This document shows positions 5,134 through 11,657 of a stretch of 11,657 nt of DNA, piece by piece (position 1 is the first letter of the stretch; each line of letters begins with the position of its first letter). The notes under the pieces were generated by a model. The model was not told the origin of the DNA. It saw nothing but the letters and a program-made list of their open reading frames with translations, and did no database searches. This DNA comes from an uncultured Pyrinomonas sp. (lineage in GTDB: Bacteria > Acidobacteriota > Blastocatellia > Pyrinomonadales > Pyrinomonadaceae), in NCBI GenBank assembly GCA_937135995.1, contig CAKZOF010000535.1:1-11657 (forward strand), read 5' to 3'. The translations under genes and the position numbers were made by a program.

Positions 5134-5577
5134 ATGAAGAGGAGGTTCCCTGCATCAGAACTACTGATCGGGGAGGTGGCCGCACGCGCCGGTGTGAGCG
5201 TGGATACGATTCGCTACTACGAGCGCCGTCGGCTGCTCCCTCCTGCTCCGCGCACGACCGGTGGCTTTCGCCTCTTCAAGAGCGAGGCGATCGCGCGCGT
5301 GCGCTTCATCAAACAAGCGCAGAGCGTTGGCTTCTCGCTCGAAGAGATCGCTGCGCTGCTCTCTTCCAGAGACAGCGTCTCGGAATGTCAAAAGATGCAC
5401 GATCTTCTGCAGATCAAGATCAAAGAGATCGACGAACGCATCGCCGAACTGCGTCGGATGCGGCGCATGTTGCATCGCTATCTGAGCGAATGCGAGCGCG
5501 AATTGCGGCGCCACGGAAAGGTCGCCGAGTGTCCGGTCGTTGATGAAATCGGCCACTCGAAGGAGGGAGAAGAATGA
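5134..5577 (+). CDS. merR: MerR-family mercury-responsive regulator
   Basis: A 147-residue MerR protein. The N-terminal winged helix-turn-helix reads IGEVAARAGVSVDTIRYYERRRLLPP and RTTGGFRLF, followed by RVRFIKQAQSVGFSLEEI and a dimerisation helix. Cys85, Cys120 and Cys133 correspond to the Hg-binding triad of Tn501 MerR (82, 117, 126). The first spacing is identical (35) and the second is four residues longer; the end AECPVVDEIG resembles VSCPLI. The ATG at 5134 lies about 10 bases after the -10 box, so the mRNA would be nearly leaderless; the AGGAGG at 5139 is inside the gene with no start codon at proper distance after it. It overlaps merTP by ATGA. PbrR- or ZntR-like specificity is possible, but merA downstream favours mercury. 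Confidence 0.85.
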   Translation: MKRRFPASELLIGEVAARAGVSVDTIRYYERRRLLPPAPRTTGGFRLFKSEAIARVRFIKQAQSVGFSLEEIAALLSSRDSVSECQKMHDLLQIKIKEIDERIAELRRMRRMLHRYLSECERELRRHGKVAECPVVDEIGHSKEGEE

Positions 5578-6278
5578 AACGAGAGGATTTGGCCATTGGC
5601 GGAGCCATCATCGCTGCCTTGGCGGCAAGTCTTTGTTGCGTCGGACCGTTGCTCTTCGTCCTGCTGGGCGTGGGCGCTTTCGGCGCGGCGATCGCGTTTG
5701 AGACGGCGCGCCCTTTTCTGCTCGCCGCCGCCGCCTTGCTGCTGGCCGTTGGTTTTTACCGCGCCTACGTTCGGCCGCGAAGAGCCTGTTCGTCCGATGA
5801 ATCTTGCGTCGCGCATTCGCCCGGCAAGAAGCGACGCCTCGGTTTATGGTTAGCGACCATCGCGGTGATCGCTTTCGCGCTCCTGCCGCGTTACGCTGGC
5901 CAGTTCATCGGGCGCTGGCAGCAAACGACCTTGCCAACTTCCGCCTCCGAGCGGAGCGCAACGCTGAAGATCGGCGGCATGAGTTGCGCAAGCTGCGCGA
6001 CAACCGTCAAGCTTGCGCTCGAACGCGTGGCGGGTGTGCATCATGTCGAAGTCAGTTTCGAGCGTCGAGAGGCGGTCGTCAATTACGATCCGCGTCTTAC
6101 GCGACCGGAAGATTTGGTCACAGCTGTGCGCAACAGTGGCTATTCGGCCGACGCAGTCGGCGCTGCCGATCAGACTTCGGTGGACCAGCGAGCGACGGAT
6201 GCTTGTTGTGCGACCGACTGGAACGGTCGGAAAGCAGATCAAATGAACCAGTCCGCAACCGGGAAATCCCAAAGATAA
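5574..6278 (+). CDS. merTP: Fused mercuric transport protein MerT-MerP (MerTP)
   Basis: A 234-residue inner-membrane protein. The MerT-like part (1-115) has three hydrophobic segments (about 8-40, 46-63, 90-105). A vicinal Cys21-Cys22 pair in SLCCVGP lies in the first, and Cys72 and Cys78 in the loop after the second, matching the metal-relay cysteines of MerT. A heavy-metal-associated domain follows (about 128-195) with GGMSCASC, Cys138 and Cys141. The tail has one more pair, Cys211-Cys212. It moves Hg(II) from the outside to MerA. The start overlaps the merR stop; AAGGAGGGAG lies before it. The last residues, GRKADQMNQSATG, are encoded by a 37-bp duplicate of the next gene's start, in a different frame, so the C-terminus appears recently altered. 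Confidence 0.85.
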   Translation: MKREDLAIGGAIIAALAASLCCVGPLLFVLLGVGAFGAAIAFETARPFLLAAAALLLAVGFYRAYVRPRRACSSDESCVAHSPGKKRRLGLWLATIAVIAFALLPRYAGQFIGRWQQTTLPTSASERSATLKIGGMSCASCATTVKLALERVAGVHHVEVSFERREAVVNYDPRLTRPEDLVTAVRNSGYSADAVGAADQTSVDQRATDACCATDWNGRKADQMNQSATGKSQR

Positions 6279-6333
6279 GGAAGCCAAAAGAAATGAGTCG
6301 GAAAGCAGATCAAATGAACCAGTCCGCAACCGG
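6226..6333 (+). repeat. Perfect 37-bp direct repeat, 71 bp apart, copying a gene start into the end of merTP
   Basis: 6226-6262 and 6297-6333 are identical over 37 bases; the 34 bases between are unrelated. The right copy begins with the second codon region of the thioredoxin-like gene, the left copy lies at the 3' end of merTP. Both are translated to RKADQMNQSATG, because the two genes' frames differ by the same two positions as the offset (71). Perfect identity suggests a recent event. Confidence 0.95.
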
Positions 6334-6829
6334 AGTTCAGCACTTGAAAGATTTCGCCGACCTGCGCGCCGCGTTCAATCAGGAGAGGGGGAAAGTCAGG
6401 ATCATCACTCTCCTTTCGCCAACTTGTCCGGGTTGTGCCGTGCGCGGGGCCAGCGAGCTACGCGACAAAGTCCTCGCGAGGATCAGCGGCGACGATCTTC
6501 GGCTCTACGTCGTGTGGGTGCCAGCCCTTCCGACCGATGACGAGAGCAAGGTGCCAACTGCTGCGGCGCGACTAGCCGACGAGCGCGTCCGCCACTACTG
6601 GGATGCGCGCGGCGAGACGAGGACCATCTACCAACGCTTGATGAACATACGCGAACCGGCATGGGATGTTTACTACGTTTACGACCGCGATGCCGAGTGG
6701 AGCGCGGAGCCGCCGAAGCCGAACTACTACATGCATCAGCTTTGTTCTCTGCCACCGGAGTTCATGCTCGACGGAGACAAACTCGCTTCGGAGGTGAGCA
6801 AACTGATCGCGGCGAAAGCGCGAGGTTAG
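6293..6829 (+). CDS. Thioredoxin-like CPGC protein of the mer operon, function unknown
   Basis: A 178-residue soluble protein without signal peptide. KVRIITLLSPTCPGCAVRGASEL (a beta strand followed by the CxxC at Cys45 and Cys48) marks a thioredoxin fold. Downstream are LYVVWVPALPTDD, HYWDARGETRTIYQRLM and VYYVYDRDAEW, followed by one more cysteine, Cys151. The classic cis-proline block is not obvious. AAGGAAG at 6277-6283, nine bases before the ATG, supports this start. It lies 14 bp after merTP. It could carry thiol reduction or Hg(II) transfer between MerTP and MerA, or protect thiols; this is inference from position and CxxC. I cannot match it to a named family. Confidence 0.7.
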   Translation: MSRKADQMNQSATGVQHLKDFADLRAAFNQERGKVRIITLLSPTCPGCAVRGASELRDKVLARISGDDLRLYVVWVPALPTDDESKVPTAAARLADERVRHYWDARGETRTIYQRLMNIREPAWDVYYVYDRDAEWSAEPPKPNYYMHQLCSLPPEFMLDGDKLASEVSKLIAAKARG

Positions 6830-6890
6830 AGGACGCAAAACTCCGCCATTCGACCGAAACAGTCACGAAAGATGAAGGAGGTTTCCACCG

Positions 6891-7247
6891 ATGAGATCCA
6901 TGAAGACCATTTCGACCGTTCTACTGGCGCTGCTTCTCAGCGGAGCAGCCATCGCGCAAAGCGGCGGGGAGTTGATCGTCAAAGTGAAACGCGATCAAGC
7001 GACGCTTAACTCGACCCGTTTTCGTTGTTCTTCCTGTGCGGCGCGCGTGGTTGAAGCGCTCAAAGCCGAGCGCGGCGTCGCCGACGTTCGTGTCGAGGAC
7101 GAAAAGGCGCCGATCAACGTTGTGGTCCGGTTCGACCCGCAAAAGACGAACGCGCGGCGCATTGGGCGCGCGGCCAAGCGCGCGCTCGAAGCCGATCCGC
7201 ACAATCGCGCCTCCGTTAAGTTGCGTTACGAAGAGGAGGGCCGATGA
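6891..7247 (+). CDS. Secreted heavy-metal-associated domain protein, MerP-like
   Basis: 118 residues. A signal peptide ([20 protein letters not shown]) is followed by a divergent HMA domain: [23 protein letters not shown] with Cys46 and Cys49, then [33 protein letters not shown]. The family consensus is GMTCxxC; here Gly-Met is replaced by Phe-Arg. AAGGAGG at 6875-6881 lies nine bases before this ATG, which decides for it over the ATG three codons later. The start of merA overlaps its stop by ATGA. It is likely a periplasmic Hg(II) scavenger feeding MerTP, which has its own HMA domain. The basic, Arg-rich surface is unlike typical MerP. The symbol merP would be reasonable but is not certain. 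Confidence 0.75.
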   Translation: MRSMKTISTVLLALLLSGAAIAQSGGELIVKVKRDQATLNSTRFRCSSCAARVVEALKAERGVADVRVEDEKAPINVVVRFDPQKTNARRIGRAAKRALEADPHNRASVKLRYEEEGR

Positions 7248-8677
7248 GCGAGGCGAGAAGTTTCGATCTGGTGATCTTAGGATCGGGTTCGACCGCTTTC
7301 GCTGCGGCGCTTCGCGCGCAAGAGCTCGGCAAAACCGCCGTCATGACCGAAGAGCGGATCATCGGCGGCACGTGCGTCAACCGCGGTTGCTTGCCGTCGA
7401 AGAATCTGATCGAAGCGGCGCGCATCATCCACGATGCGCGACACCCGCGTTATCCCGGTCTTGAGCCCGTCGAAATGAGGTTCGACTTCGGCCAGCTCGT
7501 CGCACAAAAGGATGAGATCATTCGCGATTACCGAAAGAAGAAGTATGAGAGTTTGGTCGGCGGGCGAATCTTTGTCGAGATGGGCCACGCGCAGTTCGTC
7601 GATGAACACACAGTTTCGGTCGACGGCAAACTGCTCCGCGGCGAACGCATTCTTATCGCTACGGGATCGCACCCTGTCGTGCCGCAGATCCAAGGGCTCG
7701 ATCGAACGCCGTACATGACGAGCGATCTTCTCACGAGCGGCGAGCCTGTGGAGCTTCGCGAACTCCCGCGCTCTTTGGTCATCATCGGCGGCGGTTACAT
7801 CGCACTGGAATTGGGCCAGATGTTCAACCGCTTCGGCACGCGCGTCACCATCATCGAACGGAGCGCGCAACTGCTGCCGCGAGGCTACGAGCCGGAAGTT
7901 GGGCCAGCGATTCAGCAGATCTTCGCCGCAGAAGGCATCGCTGTCGTCACAGGGGCGCGCGCCCTGTCGGTCGAGCAGATCGAGGGCGAGGTGCGTGTCT
8001 CTGCGCGTGTCGGCAGCGAAGGACATGAGTTTCGCGCTGAAAAGCTGCTGGTTGCGACCGGCCGGCGCCCGAACACCGATCGCCTTGCGCTCGAACGCGC
8101 TGGCGTCGCTGTGGACGAACGCGGTCAGATCATCGTCAACGAGCACTTGCAAACCAACGTGCCGCACATTTACGCTGCCGGTGACGTCGTCGGCACGCAG
8201 CAGGGGAGCCAGATGGCCACTCCCGTCGGCAGTCACGATGGCCGAATCGCTGCGCACAATGCGCTCTCCGGCCCGCCGCGAAAAGCGGATCATCGCATCG
8301 TGCCGCGCACGATCTTCACCGATCCGCAAGTGGCCACCGTCGGCTTGACGGAAAGCGAGGCGATCGACGCCGGACATCGTTGCTGGTGTCGGCTCGTGCC
8401 GATGGCACTCGTGCCGCGCGCGGGCGCCATTCGTGACACGCGCGGCTTCATCAAAATGGTCGCCGATGCGCAGACCGGCGAAGTCTTGGGCGTGACGATG
8501 GTGGGCCACAGCGCGGGCGAAGTGATCCACGAAGCGGCGATGGCGCTCCGTTTTCGCGCGAAGATCGAGGATTTCATCGATCTTCTGCACGTTTATCCGA
8601 CCATGGCTGAAGCGTTGAAGATCGTCGCCATCTCGCGCTACAAGGATCCGGCGAAGCTCTCCTGTTGCGCTGAATGA
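7244..8677 (+). CDS. merA: Mercuric reductase MerA (without N-terminal HMA domain)
   Basis: A 477-residue flavoprotein disulfide reductase that reduces Hg(II) to volatile Hg(0) with NADPH in the cytoplasm. It shows an FAD motif ([15 protein letters not shown]), the redox pair [12 protein letters not shown] (Cys44, Cys49), an NADPH motif ([10 protein letters not shown], about 181-189), a second FAD motif (IYAAGDVV), YPTMAEALK near the end where glutathione reductases have HPT..E, and the diagnostic C-terminal vicinal pair Cys474-Cys475 in LSCCAE. The C-terminal cysteines separate MerA from lipoamide dehydrogenases. The NmerA domain of Tn501 MerA is absent, so the separate HMA proteins of this operon probably do its work. 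AGAGGAGGG precedes the ATG. No terminator is evident after it. Confidence 0.93.
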   Translation: MSEARSFDLVILGSGSTAFAAALRAQELGKTAVMTEERIIGGTCVNRGCLPSKNLIEAARIIHDARHPRYPGLEPVEMRFDFGQLVAQKDEIIRDYRKKKYESLVGGRIFVEMGHAQFVDEHTVSVDGKLLRGERILIATGSHPVVPQIQGLDRTPYMTSDLLTSGEPVELRELPRSLVIIGGGYIALELGQMFNRFGTRVTIIERSAQLLPRGYEPEVGPAIQQIFAAEGIAVVTGARALSVEQIEGEVRVSARVGSEGHEFRAEKLLVATGRRPNTDRLALERAGVAVDERGQIIVNEHLQTNVPHIYAAGDVVGTQQGSQMATPVGSHDGRIAAHNALSGPPRKADHRIVPRTIFTDPQVATVGLTESEAIDAGHRCWCRLVPMALVPRAGAIRDTRGFIKMVADAQTGEVLGVTMVGHSAGEVIHEAAMALRFRAKIEDFIDLLHVYPTMAEALKIVAISRYKDPAKLSCCAE

Positions 8678-9207
8678 GAGAGGCGCAAGCGGTTCGTCGC
8701 GCGATCCTTTCAACGGACCGCGTCGATTGAAGGGTCATGATCGGACCAGCAGAGGACCGCACCCGCGCTTCGGCCGTCGAATCTGGAAAAGCTGCTCACC
8801 CTGCCGTTTGAAGCGAGCGGCGACTGGGCTGTCGCGCGCCCTCCCTGACCCGCTTTTCGGCGGAAAACGTCGCGCGTGTCCTCGGCGCCAGCGTTCTCCA
8901 CGAAAGATTTGACCCTCGGCGAAAAACGCAATAATCTTCTCTGTCAACCCTGACGAGGCGGGCTGAAGTCCCAAACACCGCAAGTCACGATGGAAACGCA
9001 CCAAGAGAGCAGAGAACGGACCGCGCTCGGCTCACTGCCGAAAGCTTGGCGAGCACCTCAATCTCTGCGAGCGATGGAACAAGACCGCAGGGTTTCGAGC
9101 CGTGCGCTCGACCGCCTCTTCGCGTGCTCCTTCCGGTGCGAGAGCTTCGCTTCCTTGGCAACGCGGGCGTAACTTCTTATTCACCGAAAAAGCCTAGACT
9201 TTGTGCC
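8678..9207. other. 530-bp spacer without a recognised gene
   Basis: Between merA and the ROK gene I see no credible coding region, RNA gene or terminator. The small frames here (for example minus-strand 8735-9004, 89 codons) are Arg-rich and low in hydrophobic segments, as expected for chance frames in GC-rich DNA. The stretch TTGAAGGGTCATGATCGG at 8727-8744 resembles the TTGAAAGGCCATCGG motif of the repeats at 10446-10545. It may be worn-down former coding DNA. Confidence 0.5.
9155..9183 (+). promoter_or_regulatory. Weak promoter candidate of the ROK gene
   Basis: TTGGCA (9155-9160; 5 of 6 to TTGACA), a 17-base spacer and TATTCA (9178-9183; 3 of 6) lie 24 bp before the proposed ATG. A second possible -10, TAGACT at 9195-9200, would give a nearly leaderless mRNA. 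No clear ribosome binding site is visible. Confidence 0.3.
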
Positions 9208-10455
9208 ATGTCCTTCAAAAGCAGTTCGATGACCAGCAAGCAACGTTCTTCCCATGAGAAAAGCGCCGCCGAGGCCGTGGATCGAACGACGACGCGCGCG
9301 ATGCTCAAGCTCGTGCGCGCGGCGCAACCCATCTCGCGCGCGGAACTGGCGCGGCGTCTCGGTTGCAACAGGAGCACGATCACTGGCGCCACGCGTCCGT
9401 TGCTTGACGCGGGCGTACTCACCGAAGGGGCTTCGTTGTCGCCGCGCACCGTGGGTCGCCCGCCAATCGGGTTGCGGCTTCGGACTGAGGGCACGGTGCT
9501 CGTCGGCGTCAACATCGGAGTGCGTCAGACGCAGGTCGGCATGGCACGCGTCGATGGTTCGATCCTGCAAGAAGAGGTGTTCGACACACCGGGCGATGCC
9601 GAGCGGGAGCTTGCCGTCATCAAAGAGGCTATCGGGCGACTCCATGCTCGCTTCGCTCACGACCGCATCGAAGCCATCGGCGTCAGCGTTCCCGGGCCGG
9701 TCGATGTCGAACGCCGGACGCTGCTCTATGCGCCGCATCTCGGTTGGCAGAACGTGTCCATTGCTGAAACTTTGCAGCCTTCAGCGGCGACGGTGATCGT
9801 CGAAAACGATGCGACCGCTGCCGCGATGTTCGAGGCTTCGCGCCGTTTGAAGGATGACCGATCAGGCGTCTGGCGAGACTTCATCCTCGTGCGCGCCGGA
9901 ACGGGCATCGGCATCGGCGTGGTGCGCGATGGCGAGATCTACCGCGGAGCGGGCGCGAGCGGAAATCTCGCCGGCGAGTTCGGACACATGACCATCGTCG
10001 CCGGCGGCAAACTCTGCGTCTGCGGCAACCGCGGCTGCTGGGAGCGCTATGCTTCGGCCACCAGCGCCGTCATGCTCTATCTCGGCGACCGCGCTCCGAC
10101 GAGCGGCGCGCCGCCCATCCGTTACGCCGAACTCGTGCGGCGCGCCGAAGCTGGAGAACTGCGCGCACAAGCGGCGCTTCGGCAAACGGGCGAGTATCTC
10201 GGCATCGGCATCGCCAACGTCATCAGTGGTCTCGGCATAGATCGCGTCGTCGTGTCGGGGCGCATCGTGCTGGGCTGGCAGTTCATCCGCGAGCCGTTGC
10301 AGATGGCCGTGCAGCGCGCTTTGGCCGGAAGATTGGTCGAGCCCGTCATCGAAGCCGGGTTAGTGACGGGATCAGGGTTGGGCGGCGCGCTCGAAGTGGC
10401 CGTGGATCACTTCCTGACGGAAGCCGCCGAGCGGACGAGAGTCGTCGATCGTTGA
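9208..10455 (+). CDS. ROK-family transcriptional regulator (NagC/XylR type)
   Basis: 415 residues. An N-terminal winged helix-turn-helix (about 27-75, PISRAELARRLGCNRSTITG) is fused to a sugar-kinase-like ROK domain: VGVNIGVRQTQVGMARVDG, IGVSVPGPVD, VENDATAAAMFE with the catalytic-position Asp201, and VRAGTGIGIGVV. The zinc site is GEFGH with His260, then CVCGNRGCWE with Cys270, Cys272 and Cys277. The phosphate-binding DxGxT of ROK kinases is changed to NIGVRQ, so it is probably a sugar-sensing repressor without kinase activity. The start could also be ATG 9229; neither has a clear ribosome binding site. The longer frame starting at 9046 has no homologous-looking content. No sugar genes are adjacent, so the ligand is unknown. 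Its stop codon lies inside the repeat at 10446-10545. Confidence 0.88.
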   Translation: MSFKSSSMTSKQRSSHEKSAAEAVDRTTTRAMLKLVRAAQPISRAELARRLGCNRSTITGATRPLLDAGVLTEGASLSPRTVGRPPIGLRLRTEGTVLVGVNIGVRQTQVGMARVDGSILQEEVFDTPGDAERELAVIKEAIGRLHARFAHDRIEAIGVSVPGPVDVERRTLLYAPHLGWQNVSIAETLQPSAATVIVENDATAAAMFEASRRLKDDRSGVWRDFILVRAGTGIGIGVVRDGEIYRGAGASGNLAGEFGHMTIVAGGKLCVCGNRGCWERYASATSAVMLYLGDRAPTSGAPPIRYAELVRRAEAGELRAQAALRQTGEYLGIGIANVISGLGIDRVVVSGRIVLGWQFIREPLQMAVQRALAGRLVEPVIEAGLVTGSGLGGALEVAVDHFLTEAAERTRVVDR

Positions 10456-10545
10456 AAAGCATGGGCATCTTCCGGAACTCCGGACGCCAAGCTGCGGCGG
10501 GCGCGCCCTGAGTTGCCGATCCGTTGAAAGGCCATCGGCATCCTC
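10446..10545. repeat. Imperfect direct repeat across the ROK gene end, period 72 bp
   Basis: 10446-10472 and 10517-10545 share CGATC(C)GTTGAAA, then a GCAT(G/C)GGCATC-like stretch with two small indels; GTTGAAA begins at 10451 and 10523, 72 bp apart. The left copy contains the ROK stop codon (TGA 10453-10455); the right copy lies in the convergent spacer. No clear bidirectional terminator is seen in 10456-10577. Confidence 0.6.
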
Positions 10546-10577
10546 TCTTTTCGGATGATCCGTGTTAGCCTATGCGG

Positions 10578-11657
10578 TCACTTGACGCGACTCCTCTTGC
10601 GCTTCAAAAAATCTATCAGGACGAACTGCGAGAGGTTGCCGGGCGTCGCAAAGTAGGCCTTGCCGTTGGTCATCGCCGTCATCTGTTTGACGAACTCAAC
10701 CAAGTAGTAATCGCTCGCCAACATGAAAGTGTTGATCATGATGCCGGCTTTGCGGCAGGCCTGCACTTCTTTGAAGGTTTCGGCCATCACGACTGGATCG
10801 AAACCCATGGAATTTTTGTAAAGCCTGCGCCCAGAAGAGGCGGCGCGTTCGCGCCCTGCTGCCGAAAGGCTCGACGCGTCAAGATAGCAGGCGGTCGGTT
10901 TGCCGTCGGTGATCATGACGATCTGGCGCATCTCTTTGCGTTGCGCGAGAAGCAAACGGCGCGCAAGGCGCAGCCCTTCCGCTGTGTTCGTGTGATACGG
11001 ACCGACCTGCGTCGTCGCGAGCTTGGCGAGCGGCAACTCTTCAGCGGAATCGTGAAAGAGAACGATCTTCAGCGAATCGCCCGGATACTGCGTGCGGATC
11101 AGATGCGCGAGCGCGAGCGCGACCTTTTTCGCTGGCGTGAAACGATCTTCGCCGTAGAGGATCATCGAGTGCGAGCAATCGAGCATGACGGCTGTGGCGC
11201 ACGAAGATTGGTAGTCGCACTGATGAACGTAGAGGTCGCCATATTCGAGGTCGAGCGGAACTTTCAGTCCTTGGCGTTTGATCGCCGAAAGCAGCGTCGC
11301 GTTGACGTCGAGGTTGATCGTGTCGCCGAATTCGTACTGCTTGGAGCGTTGCGCCGCTTCCACGCCGGTCGCAAGATGTTCCGTGTCATGCCGTCCAATG
11401 GACGAGCGGCCTAGGCTGCCAAGCAGCTTCTGCAGCGTCTTGTAGCCGAGGAAATCGAGCCCCTTTTCGGTCACCTCGAACTTGATGTTGCGCGGGAGCG
11501 GTTCCTCGAAGCGGCCCTGCCCACGTTGATTTCGCTGTCGCGCTTGTTGTGCCGGTGTCGGTGGCTCCTCGCGCAGCGTCAAGTATCCCTCTTCGACAAG
11601 CCTTTCGATCAACTGATTGATCAGTTCTTCGAGTTGCGACCCGCGGAACTGGCCGTT
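10578..11657 (-). CDS. VWA-domain protein (5' partial, runs off the window)
   Basis: The frame is open from the right edge to TGA at 10580-10578, giving 359 visible residues; the true start lies outside. An N-terminal charged region ([26 protein letters not shown]) and [21 protein letters not shown] precede a von Willebrand factor A domain. Its metal-ion-dependent adhesion site is DCSHSM (DxSxS, coded around 11165-11180), with a Thr in HTNTAEG and Asp in MITDGKPT. The middle block [31 protein letters not shown] is characteristic of cytoplasmic VWA proteins that work with MoxR/RavA-type AAA+ ATPases or resemble magnesium-chelatase D. No signal peptide or membrane segment is visible. A partner ATPase, if present, would be to the right. 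Confidence 0.85.
   Translation of the reverse strand, partial: NGQFRGSQLEELINQLIERLVEEGYLTLREEPPTPAQQARQRNQRGQGRFEEPLPRNIKFEVTEKGLDFLGYKTLQKLLGSLGRSSIGRHDTEHLATGVEAAQRSKQYEFGDTINLDVNATLLSAIKRQGLKVPLDLEYGDLYVHQCDYQSSCATAVMLDCSHSMILYGEDRFTPAKKVALALAHLIRTQYPGDSLKIVLFHDSAEELPLAKLATTQVGPYHTNTAEGLRLARRLLLAQRKEMRQIVMITDGKPTACYLDASSLSAAGRERAASSGRRLYKNSMGFDPVVMAETFKEVQACRKAGIMINTFMLASDYYLVEFVKQMTAMTNGKAYFATPGNLSQFVLIDFLKRKRSRVK

Noticed and set aside
5804..6292. Upstream extension of the thioredoxin-like gene to 5804.
   Set aside because: It lies within merTP in another frame; the ATG at 6293 has AAGGAAG nine bases upstream.
7277..8713. 478-codon open frame antisense to merA.
   Set aside because: It is the mirror of merA in GC-rich sequence, rich in Arg, Asp and His, with no recognisable motif; merA has full family signatures.
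10572..11414. 280-codon plus-strand frame opposite the VWA gene.
   Set aside because: It is a shadow frame; the minus strand shows DxSxS and the other VWA residues and no plus-strand domain is recognisable.

Overview
The window is GC-rich bacterial chromosome. The mix of gene types and the codon and dinucleotide habit (many gcgcg and tcgcg runs) would suit an acidobacterium of the Blastocatellia/Pyrinomonas kind. That is an impression from the sequence, not a database result. There is no integrase, transposase, tRNA, rRNA or CRISPR array.

Layout, left to right. (1) The last 34 codons of gyrB and a rho-independent terminator. (2) A short imperfect tandem repeat, then a geranylgeranyl-reductase-type flavoprotein on the minus strand. 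(3) A 427-bp divergent spacer, then an overlapping plus-strand pair, amrB (Memo-like) and amrA (AMMECR1), two of the three members of the AmmeMemoRadiSam set. (4) A 440-bp spacer with a well-formed minus-strand promoter and terminator about 60 nt apart (candidate small RNA with an anti-Shine-Dalgarno stretch), a 63-bp-period repeat and an FNR-box-like palindrome, then wrbA. (5) A secreted rhodanese whose reading frame is interrupted by one TGA exactly at the expected catalytic cysteine, followed by a hairpin where a bacterial SECIS would lie. (6) A one-direction mercury cluster: merR, merTP (fused transporter plus HMA domain), a CPGC thioredoxin-like protein, a secreted MerP-like HMA protein and merA, behind one MerR-type promoter. 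(7) A 530-bp spacer with no convincing gene, a ROK-family regulator, and, convergent with it, a VWA-domain protein that runs off the right edge.

How the parts work together. In the mer cluster MerR senses Hg(II), MerTP and the secreted HMA protein hand it inwards, and MerA reduces it to Hg(0). The thioredoxin-like protein is an unassigned member. WrbA (quinone reductase) and the rhodanese are redox and sulfur enzymes directly upstream. They may share the theme of thiol or soft-metal stress, but nothing in the sequence proves coregulation.

Two observations stand out. First, the rhodanese looks like an unannotated selenoprotein with Sec as its catalytic nucleophile; a gene caller would stop it at 102 residues. 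Second, at least four gene boundaries carry a 22-42 bp segment duplicated 71-73 bp away (221/293/365, 1507/1579, 6226/6297, 10446/10517). In two cases the copied segment is the start region of the neighbouring gene. Together these suggest a recurrent duplication process with a preferred distance of about 72 bp.
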